Virus record (IMG/VR): IMGVR_UViG_3300013104_000010
Coordinates: 1-46,834 of that record
Length of the DNA: 46,834 nucleotides
Origin: a virus
Strand: one strand, 5' to 3'
Below, one piece after another: positions 16,685-22,387 of the stretch (position 1 is the stretch's first letter; each line of letters begins with the position of its first letter). A model generated the notes under the pieces. It did no database searches, was not told the DNA's origin, and worked only from the letters and a program-made list of their open reading frames with translations. Position numbers and translations under genes: made by a program.

Positions 16685-17240
16685 AATCGTGACCGTCATA
16701 CGCAGGTAGCGCTTGAAGGTATCCGGGCACTGCCTTCGGATCTGACGACCAGTAAAACCAGCTATCGAGCCCCCATTGCAGCCAACGGCCGGCTGGGTCC
16801 TGCTTGTACCTCACTCCGCCGGCGTCACGGTGGGTAGCCTCTGACTCCGAAGGCAGGTGAACGGTGCACAGACCGAACTTGTTCGCCGGTTCCTGGCAAC
16901 CCGGGGTGGTGCAATGGAAAGGCGGCAGCTGCTCAGGCAGGAAGGTTCTAGCCGGTAAAGTGCCCCCTCTTTGAACCGCTGCCGTATCGTCCGCAATACC
17001 GTCACCGACTGGTGCGGCCCGGTCTTCTTCAAACATCTGGAGCCTGCGCGCCAACGTGTCATAGGCCTCCCGCATATCCTGCTCGAATGTCTTGTTTCCG
17101 CGCTGCCCAGCGCAGAGCAGCTTTTTTAAGGCGTGCTGAGCTGCCCCGTCAGTTACCCCGAACAAGTCGATCACTCGATAAACGTCGATCGACTTCAAGT
17201 GCGAGACGTCTTTGTGGTAGTGCCCGTGTTTGCGGCTCAT
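16683..17240 (-). CDS. Phage accessory protein with conserved N-terminal helix domain and C-terminal CxH-type motif
   Basis: A 185-residue protein. Residues 1-70 match a domain often found in phage proteins (SIDVYRVIDLFGVTDGAAQHALKKLLCAGQRG, then an AYDTLARRLQM helix). Residues about 108-127 (FHCTTPGCQEPANKFGLCTVH) form a probable zinc-binding C-x5-C-x9-C-x2-H site. It is the last gene of the long minus operon, and converges on the portal operon. The function is unknown; the domain is often near replication genes. Confidence 0.65.
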   Translation of the reverse strand: MSRKHGHYHKDVSHLKSIDVYRVIDLFGVTDGAAQHALKKLLCAGQRGNKTFEQDMREAYDTLARRLQMFEEDRAAPVGDGIADDTAAVQRGGTLPARTFLPEQLPPFHCTTPGCQEPANKFGLCTVHLPSESEATHRDAGGVRYKQDPAGRWLQWGLDSWFYWSSDPKAVPGYLQALPAYDGHD

Positions 17241-17503
17241 GCGAAAACCCCTGCCTGCTGTTTGATGAATGCGCGTCGCCGATCGATTTCGGCTTGACGC
17301 TTGTCGATTTCTTCCTGCTTGCGGTCCAGGTACTTCGCTGCCGCCTTCAAGGCCGCCGGGCGCAGCTTGAACAGCCGGGTCGCCAGATAGATCACGCCCT
17401 TGTCGTCGGCGCCGTATTGGCCGTTCGCGCTGCAGCTGACGATTTCAACCCGGTGCACCGTGCAGGTTTTCGTCCCGAAGGTGAAGTAAATGCCGGGCGT
17501 CAT
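17237..17503 (-). CDS. Small basic helical protein
   Basis: An 88-residue protein. The N-terminal half is beta-rich (GIYFTFGTKTCTVHRVEIVSC), while the C-terminal half is a long charged helix (KYLDRKQEEIDKRQAEIDRRRAF). It overlaps both neighbours by four bases (ATGA), showing coupled translation. No family recognised. Confidence 0.6.
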   Translation of the reverse strand: MTPGIYFTFGTKTCTVHRVEIVSCSANGQYGADDKGVIYLATRLFKLRPAALKAAAKYLDRKQEEIDKRQAEIDRRRAFIKQQAGVFA

Positions 17504-18084
17504 GATTTATCGGCCTCAGCGATGATCGCGTAGACGGCTTCGAGGAAGTCTTCACGCTTCGTATCCGCCTCCCAGAGTTCAACCAGTTGCGGCCAGTATT
17601 TGGCTCGATGCGCGTCCCGGGCCAGTTGCTCGGCGGTGCACATCGGCCGGAAATTCGACAGTTCGCCGTTGTTATAGGTCGAAACTCGCTCGGCTTGGAT
17701 CTCCCCTTTCCGCTGCCCGCTGGTGAATCGGAACACTGCCTGCCCTTCATCATGCGCAAGAACCTTACCGGTGACATATGTGCGCTCTTGCGAACTCCAA
17801 AGTACTTCGACCGTCAAGCCTACCGGCGGCAAGCCTTCGCCGTTCCACTCAGAAGACCGAATTACCGCCTGCGGCGTACCGAACGGCACCGTTACCGCGA
17901 CCTCGCCAGGGCGAACCCCTGCAGGCGCGTCCTCAAGGTCAAACTCGCCGCAGCCATCTGGCCCTATTCGGCACCCGGCAATCACAAAAATACCCTGACC
18001 GACTTTGATAAAACGGCGTTTTTCGAAGGCCCCGATCAGTTCTTTGCTGAGGCTGTCGTGCGTAACTGCAAGTATACATTTCAT
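17500..18084 (-). CDS. Hypothetical protein downstream of terminator-promoter cassette
   Basis: A 194-residue protein. The start taken is ATG 18084; an apparent upstream extension would run through the promoter at 18119-18147. The N-terminal half contains CILAVTHDSLSKELIGAFEKRRFIKVGQGIFVIAG; the centre has beta-rich repeats (VAVTVPFGTPQAVIRSS, GLTVEVLWSSQERTYVTGKVL) as in small SH3-like or OB folds. The C-terminus contains a HRAKYWPQLVELWEADTKREDFLEAVYAIIAEADK helix. Function unknown. Confidence 0.6.
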   Translation of the reverse strand: MKCILAVTHDSLSKELIGAFEKRRFIKVGQGIFVIAGCRIGPDGCGEFDLEDAPAGVRPGEVAVTVPFGTPQAVIRSSEWNGEGLPPVGLTVEVLWSSQERTYVTGKVLAHDEGQAVFRFTSGQRKGEIQAERVSTYNNGELSNFRPMCTAEQLARDAHRAKYWPQLVELWEADTKREDFLEAVYAIIAEADKS

Positions 18085-18118
18085 CAGTTCTAACGCCTTT
18101 TCGGTTGATTGAGCCCGT

Positions 18119-18147
18119 AGGCTATTCGCCTTTATGTGCACTGTCAA
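18119..18147 (-). promoter_or_regulatory. Phage-consensus promoter
   Basis: On the minus strand: TTGACA (18147-18142), 17 bp spacer ending in AAAGGCGAA, TAGCCT (18124-18119). It follows the terminator at 18161-18178 with only a short link, making a terminator-promoter cassette, and drives the genes 18084 to 16683. Confidence 0.82.
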
Positions 18148-18151
18148 GCGC

Positions 18152-18178
18152 ACAATAAAAAGCCCCGGTAAAGGGGCT
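18152..18178 (-). terminator. Intrinsic terminator
   Basis: On the minus strand AGCCCC (18178-18173 side) pairs with GGGGCT (18166-18161), loop TTTACC, followed by TTTTTATT. It ends transcripts from the genes 19097-18333. Confidence 0.8.
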
Positions 18179-18183
18179 CTGTA

Positions 18184-18332
18184 ATTTTTACTCCCCCTTG
18201 TCGCCTACCGGCGGGGAGGGTACCGGCTTGCTTTCGCTACTGCATTGGCTGGGCCCATTCCCTGACTTGTCCTGCCGCGTTAGGACGGGGAGGGGCGCAA
18301 CCGTCAGGGCGATGGCTGGGCATGCGCTGAGG
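18184..18332. other. Gap without a supported gene
   Basis: This 149-bp stretch lies between the terminator and the stop of the gene ending at 18333. It is GC-rich. A 28-codon ORF (ATG around 18321) exists on the minus strand but has no ribosome binding site, and another open frame has no start codon. I see no feature I can support. Confidence 0.3.
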
Positions 18333-18509
18333 TTATTCGTCTAGCACCATGGCGTCAAGCTGTTTGATCAGTTCGCGGGCGTCGCCGATAGCCATCAGGG
18401 CCGCCGTCTTCGGCGGGTAGCGCAGACCGTTACCCTGTAGGGCCGCAGCCATCAACGCGACAGCGATCCGCTCCAGTCGTTGTTTTTCGGTTTCAGGTTT
18501 GCAGCTCAT
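18333..18509 (-). CDS. Small helical protein
   Basis: A 58-residue protein; ATG 18509 is chosen because AAGGA is 8 bases upstream, whereas the GTG two codons earlier is too close to that site. It is mostly helical (TEKQRLERIAVALMAAALQ, ALMAIGDARELIKQLDAMV). It overlaps the preceding gene by 17 bases. Function unknown. Confidence 0.6.
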   Translation of the reverse strand: MSCKPETEKQRLERIAVALMAAALQGNGLRYPPKTAALMAIGDARELIKQLDAMVLDE

Positions 18510-18891
18510 TGTCACGTTCCTTTTTCAGTTTGATGTGAAAATCTACAATCGAACGTTTCTCGGCGTAGTAGTCCCAGCACTGGTGCCGAGCGCGCCACGC
18601 CTTCGAAATGATCAGCCGATCGACCTGGCCCAGCTCTTCGACTTCCGCGATGAAGTGCCGCAGTCTGCTGTTCGGGTCGTGCCACATGGTCAGCCCACAT
18701 GGCGCCCCGGCCCGCCCCTTGCTTCGATACAGACGCGCGTCCTCGGCCATCCTGGATAGTTGTTCAGGAATCGATACCTGACCCCCGTCGGGTGGGTCCA
18801 TGTAGGTGACCCCTGGCAGCGTGGCAGCGCAAGCTTCTAGGGTGGCGCGCAGGGCGGCCAGTTCTTCCAGTAACTCAATATTCGGATTCAC
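18493..18891 (-). CDS. Hypothetical protein, helical
   Basis: A 132-residue protein with helical ends (NIELLEELAALRATLEACAA and HIKLKKERDNEL) and a middle with conserved-looking tryptophans (GLTMWHDPNSRLRHFIAEVEELG, AWRARHQCWDYYAEKR). The start overlaps the preceding gene by four bases. I recognise no family. Confidence 0.6.
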   Translation of the reverse strand: MNPNIELLEELAALRATLEACAATLPGVTYMDPPDGGQVSIPEQLSRMAEDARLYRSKGRAGAPCGLTMWHDPNSRLRHFIAEVEELGQVDRLIISKAWRARHQCWDYYAEKRSIVDFHIKLKKERDNELQT

Positions 18892-19097
18892 GGTTCGACC
18901 TCCGTGCGCAGCACCACGCCGCTGATCCCCTTGTCGGGTTCGATGTTCTTCACCGTCGACTGTTCAGGGTCGCGCCAAACCGCCGTGCCCTCTTCGCGAG
19001 CATTCTCGACGGCTACGCGCCTGGCACAGGCAACGCACACGGCGCGCAGGACCTGTTTGATCCGGCCGTCCTTCGTTTCGAGTAGGTACAGGGGCAT
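18888..19097 (-). CDS. Small hypothetical protein
   Basis: A 69-residue protein with a short CVACARR motif (Cys21, Cys24 region) and beta-like ends (LYLLETKDGRIKQVLRAV and GISGVVLRTEVEP). It is first after the promoter at 19138-19166 and has a GAGGCG-like ribosome site. Function unknown. Confidence 0.6.
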   Translation of the reverse strand: MPLYLLETKDGRIKQVLRAVCVACARRVAVENAREEGTAVWRDPEQSTVKNIEPDKGISGVVLRTEVEP

Positions 19098-19137
19098 AAA
19101 TTAACGCCTCATCGGTGAATCGGTTGATTGAAACCGC

Positions 19138-19166
19138 AGGCTATTCGCCTTTGCGCTTGCTGTCAA
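19138..19166 (-). promoter_or_regulatory. Phage-consensus promoter
   Basis: On the minus strand: TTGACA (19166-19161), 17 bp spacer ending in AAAGGCGAA, TAGCCT (19143-19138). It lies directly after the terminator of the large RNA and drives the genes 19097-18333. Its initially transcribed region (TTTCAATCAACCGA) resembles that of the promoter at 18119-18147. Confidence 0.83.
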
Positions 19167-19171
19167 GCAGG

Positions 19172-19198
19172 CAATAAAAAGCCCCGGGGGAGCGGGGC
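19172..19198 (-). terminator. Strong intrinsic terminator ending the non-coding transcript
   Basis: On the minus strand GCCCCG (19198-19193) pairs with CGGGGC (19186-19181), loop CTCCCC, followed by TTTTTATT. It is the only strong terminator downstream of the terminase genes and the structured RNA. Confidence 0.85.
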
Positions 19199-19272
19199 AA
19201 GGGTGTAGCAGGAGCAAGCTAGGTGGTGCAATCGACCGCGTACCGTGTAGCGGGGTGGCCGGTATTGCTCAA

Positions 19273-19393
19273 TTGCACCAGATGAACCGTCGGCAGCCGC
19301 ATTTAATGTCTGCTGGACTGGAGAACGCATTGATCCCGACTTACCCTTACGGGCTCGGGGAGCGCACAGGCCCCGACGGTTCATCTGGTGCAA
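19273..19393. repeat. Perfect 21-bp inverted repeat
   Basis: Bases 19273-19293 are the exact reverse complement of 19373-19393, with 79 bases between. The core of the left arm (GGTGCAAT read on the minus strand, 19279-19272) can also pair with ATTGCACC at 19232-19225, so two pairings compete. In between, CCCGA/TCGGG and CCC-GTAA-GGG form a smaller arm. It is most easily explained as a long helix of the non-coding RNA. Confidence 0.85.
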
Positions 19394-19481
19394 CTCGCCG
19401 CGTCGGCGGCCCCTTGTCGTTTACCCTCGGACGATTTGGGCATCGTTGAGAGGCCTGCCGAGCTGGCGTTGGTTGATCAGC

Positions 19482-19566
19482 GGGTAAACGTGAGGGATTT
19501 GAACCCTTCACCTTGACGCCGTTTGCCGGTTTGCGAACGTCAAAGCCCTAGCCAGGCGAACCCATA
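19482..19566 (-). ncRNA. tRNA-like element, probably degenerate or structural
   Basis: Four bases after tRNA-Asp, the minus strand holds a classical T-arm-like sequence (AAGGGTTCAAATCCC), a D-arm-like GCC-TGGCTA-GGGC and a TTGACG/CGTCAA stem where the anticodon stem would be, but with a 19-base loop. The 5' acceptor strand does not match ACGTTTA after the T arm. ACGTTTACCC instead pairs with GGGTAAACG 56 bases downstream. It is either a decayed tRNA or a tRNA mimic in the larger RNA. Confidence 0.35.
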
Positions 19567-19569
19567 AAT

Positions 19570-19646
19570 TGGCGGAACTGAAGGGCTTCGAACCCTCGGC
19601 CTCACGCGTGACAGGCGTGCGCTCTAACCATCTGAGCTACAGTTCC
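19570..19646 (-). tRNA. tRNA-Asp (anticodon GUC), CCA encoded
   Basis: A full 77-nt cloverleaf on the minus strand: perfect acceptor stem GGAACTG/CAGTTCC, D arm GCTC-AGATGGTTA-GAGC, anticodon arm CACGC-CTGTCAC-GCGTG with anticodon GTC (bases 19612-19610), T arm GAGGG-TTCGAAG-CCCTT, discriminator G as usual for Asp, and encoded CCA. It would be released from the larger transcript by host RNase P and 3' trimming. GAC/GAT are common codons in this genome. Confidence 0.95.
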
Positions 19647-19854
19647 AAATGCGACGTACTTGGCTCGCATTGTCCCGATACGCTTGGGCCTATGGCCTTT
19701 CGGCTTCGTCCGGCTCTCGGCACGACTAGACACCGTCGCTGTTTGTAGGGGCCGGCGTTATCACTTCGTCAGGCTTTCAGCTCAATTGCCCTGATCAAGT
19801 ATCCGGCGACGGATAGGCGTTTCCCCAACAAACTGGGCTAGCCCTACGCCTCGC

Positions 19855-19883
19855 AAGCTATCCGCCTATAACCGTTCCGTCAA
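19855..19883 (-). promoter_or_regulatory. Phage-consensus promoter for the structured RNA
   Basis: On the minus strand: TTGACG (19883-19878), 17 bp spacer GAACGGTTATAGGCGGA, TAGCTT (19860-19855). It overlaps the last codons of the terminase large-subunit gene. The end of the spacer (AGGCGGA) differs by one base from AGGCGAA of the other promoters. Transcription would begin near 19850, precisely at the first helix of the RNA. Confidence 0.72.
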
Positions 19884-21157
19884 CCCCTCTTTTTAATCAG
19901 CATGCCCACCTGGCGCCCTTTCGATTTCATAACTTTCTCGACCGCATACCGCAGCGCATCGATGTAGTGGTTGTATTTGTCGACGATCACCCTGGTAACT
20001 TCACCCGTCAGGCGGTCGACCTTGAAGCTGTAGTGCTTGAACTCGTTCTGCACAGCGTGGCAGGTCGGATGCACGATAATCGAGTAGGTTTTCAGGTGGT
20101 CGATGCCGTCCTCGACGCTGCCGGGGCCCTTCACAGCGCCCTCGATAAGCATGAGGTAATCAGCCTTGCGCTGGCCGTTCGGCGACATGGCCTTCGACAG
20201 GTGACTGATCGATTCAGGCCTGGCGCTATCGGCAATCACCTCATGCTTATCGATGCCCGGGATCTTGGCCTTGAGGAATTTCGCGGTGTCGTCCAGTTCA
20301 AGCCCGATCTGCCCGGCCTCCTTGTCGATGTACAGCTCGGTTTCGTCCGGCGATATCCAGCAGCGCACCGCGGCCGTCGGATCCATCGCGAAGCCGAAGT
20401 CGAGACAGTGGTAGGGCCCGTGCCAGGACGCATCAGGGAACCGGATGCCTTCTTTCCAGGCGCCCGCGAATATTTTCGATTCGTCGTTGGTCAGGTAGGC
20501 ACCCTTCCAGATCCAATCGAACTTCGCAGCGTCGAACTTCGCCCGTTGTTTCTCCCGCAGCTTGCGCAGCCCGATCGGGAACCACGGGTTATCCTCGGCG
20601 TTCATTTCGACGATCGCATAATCCGGATCGTTCGCCGCAACGTCGGTCCTGAACCTGGTATCGGTCGGGCTGCCTTCGTCTTTCGGGTTCCAAATCACCC
20701 AGATTTCCGACCGCAGTTTGCGCAGGACCGTCGCTTCGAGCGCCACCCAGGCATCTTCGCTGATGTCCTCCGCCTCTTCGACTACCGTCAAATCGATGTT
20801 GGCCAACGACTTGACGCTGGTCAGGTTGTTGTAGAGCCCCTTGAACAGGAATTCAGTCGTGTTGATCTTGCTGCGCAGGTAGTCGATGCCCACGTCGTAG
20901 GCTGCAGCCAACCACGGTTCTGAGGCGATCGCCGCTTTCAGCTCAGCGTGAAACGAATCCTTGATCGAGGACTGAATTTCGCGAACGCACAGCACCCGCA
21001 GCGGCTCGATCACGCCGAATATCGCCGCCATCTTGGCGAAGCTCATCGATTTACCCGATCCCCTGCCCCCGTGCGCCCCTCTGTAGGTCAGCGAGCCGCG
21101 TTTCCTGGCGAAAACCGGGATCAGCTTAGGGGGCAGACGGACTTCGGCGTTACTCAT
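19880..21157 (-). CDS. terL: Terminase large subunit
   Basis: A 425-residue packaging ATPase-nuclease. Walker A is GGRGSGKS (about residues 30-37); Walker B with its catalytic Glu is LTVVEEAE (about 125-132). The C-terminal RNase H-like nuclease shows its acidic residues in CLDFGF (about 251), VIADSARPES (about 309) and HYIDALRY (about 397). The subfamily looks like Terminase_3/PBSX-type. It follows the terminase small-subunit reading frames with a short overlap. Its last codons overlap a promoter for the downstream RNA. Confidence 0.95.
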   Translation of the reverse strand: MSNAEVRLPPKLIPVFARKRGSLTYRGAHGGRGSGKSMSFAKMAAIFGVIEPLRVLCVREIQSSIKDSFHAELKAAIASEPWLAAAYDVGIDYLRSKINTTEFLFKGLYNNLTSVKSLANIDLTVVEEAEDISEDAWVALEATVLRKLRSEIWVIWNPKDEGSPTDTRFRTDVAANDPDYAIVEMNAEDNPWFPIGLRKLREKQRAKFDAAKFDWIWKGAYLTNDESKIFAGAWKEGIRFPDASWHGPYHCLDFGFAMDPTAAVRCWISPDETELYIDKEAGQIGLELDDTAKFLKAKIPGIDKHEVIADSARPESISHLSKAMSPNGQRKADYLMLIEGAVKGPGSVEDGIDHLKTYSIIVHPTCHAVQNEFKHYSFKVDRLTGEVTRVIVDKYNHYIDALRYAVEKVMKSKGRQVGMLIKKRG

Positions 21158-21617
21158 CGTCGGCAGACCCCTCTACGGCTTCCGTCTGGGCCACCAGGGT
21201 GATCATCGTCGGCATTTCAACAAGTGGGGCGCCGTTCTTCCCGGTCAGCTCCTTGCGGTCGATCTGGTAGCCGCACAGCTGAGCGTAGAACACCCGGGCA
21301 GCCTGCTGATCGTGCATCTGGATTTCGTAACCGTTACGCGTTGGCTTGATCCCCTTGTACAGCGCGCGGCCTGCCTCCGACAGATCCCTGAAGTCGGTCG
21401 GCCGCACCTCTTCGTGCCCCTTACCGTCACAGTGTGGGCAATCAGGGTTCGGGTCCGCGTTCGTCGTGAAGCCCATGCCGCCAGCCCAGTCGGGCATCGG
21501 CACCTTGTCGGGGGTTTTCTCGTGCCGCTCGACGGCCGCTTCGAACTCGTGTTCCTTCCACTGGTACTTGAAGTCCTCGCCCCAGCAGTGCCTGCAGCCG
21601 ATGCGGACATGACACAC
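21150..21617 (-). CDS. terS: Terminase small subunit, C-terminal part after in-frame amber
   Basis: A 155-residue frame with two probable zinc-binding Cys pairs (CRHCWG near residues 9-12; CPHCDGKG near 59-63), YQWKEHEFEAAVERHE and RALYKGIKPTRNGYEIQMHDQQAA. This is the C-terminal region of a known long type of terminase small subunit that in other phages follows directly on an HTH domain like that at 21905. The frame is the same as that gene; only the TAG at 21662-21660 interrupts. Restart at GTG 21617 has only a weak site (GAGCTG). Either readthrough, separate translation or a mutation is possible. Confidence 0.7.
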   Translation of the reverse strand: MCHVRIGCRHCWGEDFKYQWKEHEFEAAVERHEKTPDKVPMPDWAGGMGFTTNADPNPDCPHCDGKGHEEVRPTDFRDLSEAGRALYKGIKPTRNGYEIQMHDQQAARVFYAQLCGYQIDRKELTGKNGAPLVEMPTMITLVAQTEAVEGSADDE

Positions 21618-21659
21618 CAGCTCAGCGGGGTCCGCAGTGGCGACGAGCCAGGTCCTGTG

Positions 21660-21905
21660 CTACAGCTCTTCAGCGCTGACGTGAAAGGTTTCCAGGCGCT
21701 TCGCCTTCCTGGCCATCGCCGTTTCGTATAGCGCCGGCTTGAGGTGCGGCTGACGGAACCAGCTGTAAACGGTTTTACGCGCCACATCGCGACTGTAGCC
21801 GGCGGCCAATGCGCTGTTGTAGGGGTCGAGCGTTTCCTCGTATCGCAGGATCAATTCCTGCTCACGGGCGTTCAGCTCTTCGAACCGGTCTCGGTGATCG
21901 GCCAT
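21660..21905 (-). CDS. terS: Terminase small subunit, N-terminal HTH part ending at amber
   Basis: An 81-residue protein with a terminase-type HTH: helix NAREQELILRYEETLDPYNSALAAGYSRDVARKTVYSWF, followed by LKPALYETAMARKAKRLETF and VSAEEL. It ends at TAG (21662-21660). The downstream sequence in the same frame (TWLVATADPAELV) continues naturally into the Cys-rich region. Together the open length would be 251 residues, close to the usual size of this small-subunit type. The protein would bind the packaging site. Confidence 0.75.
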   Translation of the reverse strand: MADHRDRFEELNAREQELILRYEETLDPYNSALAAGYSRDVARKTVYSWFRQPHLKPALYETAMARKAKRLETFHVSAEEL

Positions 21906-21957
21906 CGTCTTGACTCTTGAGTCATGTAATTACCGCTAAATATACCATTCCTACAGG

Positions 21958-22277
21958 TGCCGAGTATCAAAGCCGAGTGCCGAGTATTGTTTTTCGCATA
22001 CTCGGCAGGCTACAGGCCACGTATTCCGCGGGTTCCAGCCATTTCTGCCGAGTATTGCCGAGTATGCCGAGGTGGTTTCGTCGCCGCGCCAGCTGGCAGC
22101 CCACAGCCTACCGGCCGCCCCCTATATCCTATAAATATAATCTATCTCTACTACTTAAAGTAATACTCGGCATACTCGGCAAAAAGGCTACAGGCCACGG
22201 TTTTAAAGGGTTCCAGCTGCCGAGTATTGTTTTTCGCATACTCGGCAAAACCCGTTTGATACTCGGCATCATCGGCA
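21958..22277. repeat. Iteron-like array, ten copies of TGCCGAGTAT in both orientations
   Basis: Exact copies in plus orientation start at 21958, 21978, 22046, 22056 and 22218. Exact copies in minus orientation (ATACTCGGCA) start at 21998, 22163, 22172, 22238 and 22259. Partial copies are at 22065 and 22269. Two copies face each other across a 10-base loop in an identical 30-bp hairpin at 21978-22007 and 22218-22247. The flank GGCTACAGGCCACG is also duplicated (about 22008 and 22186), as is GGTTCCAGC. The array is a candidate protein-binding region, such as a replication origin or packaging site. Confidence 0.9.
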
Positions 22278-22360
22278 GATCGATTAAAATTTATCATCGT
22301 GCAGACCGAATCGATTATAAATTTCATAATTTATGAAAAATTACATAAATTACAGGCGAT
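22120..22360. other. AT-rich DNA beside the iteron array
   Basis: Two stretches stand out in a GC-rich genome: about 22121-22165 (TATATCCTATAAATATAATC and following) and about 22283-22355 (AAATTTATCATC, ATTATAAATTTCATAATTTA and following). These would melt easily, as needed for an origin. No protein gene fits between the terminator at 22365-22382 and the terminase small-subunit start at 21905. Confidence 0.6.
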
Positions 22361-22382
22361 AAAAAACCCGCCGAAGCGGGTT
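22361..22382 (-). terminator. Intrinsic terminator after primase-polymerase gene
   Basis: On the minus strand AACCCGC (22382-22376) pairs with GCGGGTT (22371-22365), loop TTCG, followed by TTTTTT. It follows the stop of the primase/helicase gene by a few bases and isolates the iteron region from upstream transcription. Confidence 0.88.
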
Positions 22383-22387
22383 AAAAA

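Larger units (their letters stand above)
19172..19850 (-). ncRNA. Candidate giant structured RNA (GOLLD/ROOL-like organisation) containing tRNA-Asp
   Basis: About 680 bp without a credible protein gene, bounded on the minus strand by a phage-consensus promoter (19883-19855) and a strong terminator (19198-19172). The transcript would contain many helices: 5' end AGGCGT/ACGCCT (about 19851-19846 with 19822-19817); CCGTCGC/GCGACGG (19812-19806 with 19739-19733); nested GCCGG/CCGGC, ACTT/AAGT and TCAGG/CCTGA arms between; AATGCGA/TCGCATT (19671-19665 with 19654-19648); CGTTTACCC/GGGTAAACG (19490-19482 with 19426-19418); and a perfect 21-bp helix (19393-19373 with 19293-19273). GTTTGTTGGGG (19833-19823) can pair with CCCCTACAAAC (19751-19741), a likely pseudoknot. 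GNRA tetraloops occur as GCC-GAAA-GGC and CCC-GTAA-GGG. A tRNA-Asp lies inside. GOLLD and ROOL RNAs of phages have this length and often lie near tRNA genes; homology to either is not shown here. Confidence 0.62.

Noticed and set aside
18085-18153. Extended N-terminus for the gene at 17500-18084
   Set aside because: The added part would be encoded by the promoter and leader sequence shared with other loci.
18190-18345. Open frame reading ...VAPLPVLTRQDKSGNG... on the minus strand
   Set aside because: No ATG, GTG or TTG start in the frame; lipoprotein-like look is probably chance.
19163-19449. ORFs of 60-76 codons on both strands in the RNA region
   Set aside because: No ribosome sites or protein-like composition; they arise from helices that read similarly on both strands.
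19646-19850. Group I intron or tmRNA
   Set aside because: A GACTAGAC stretch and stems hinted at these, but no P7/R-S core pairing, no splice context in a gene, and no tmRNA tag frame or alanine acceptor are visible.
21958-22277. CRISPR array or transposon ends
   Set aside because: Repeat units are only 10 bp, in both orientations with irregular spacing, and there are no cas or transposase genes.
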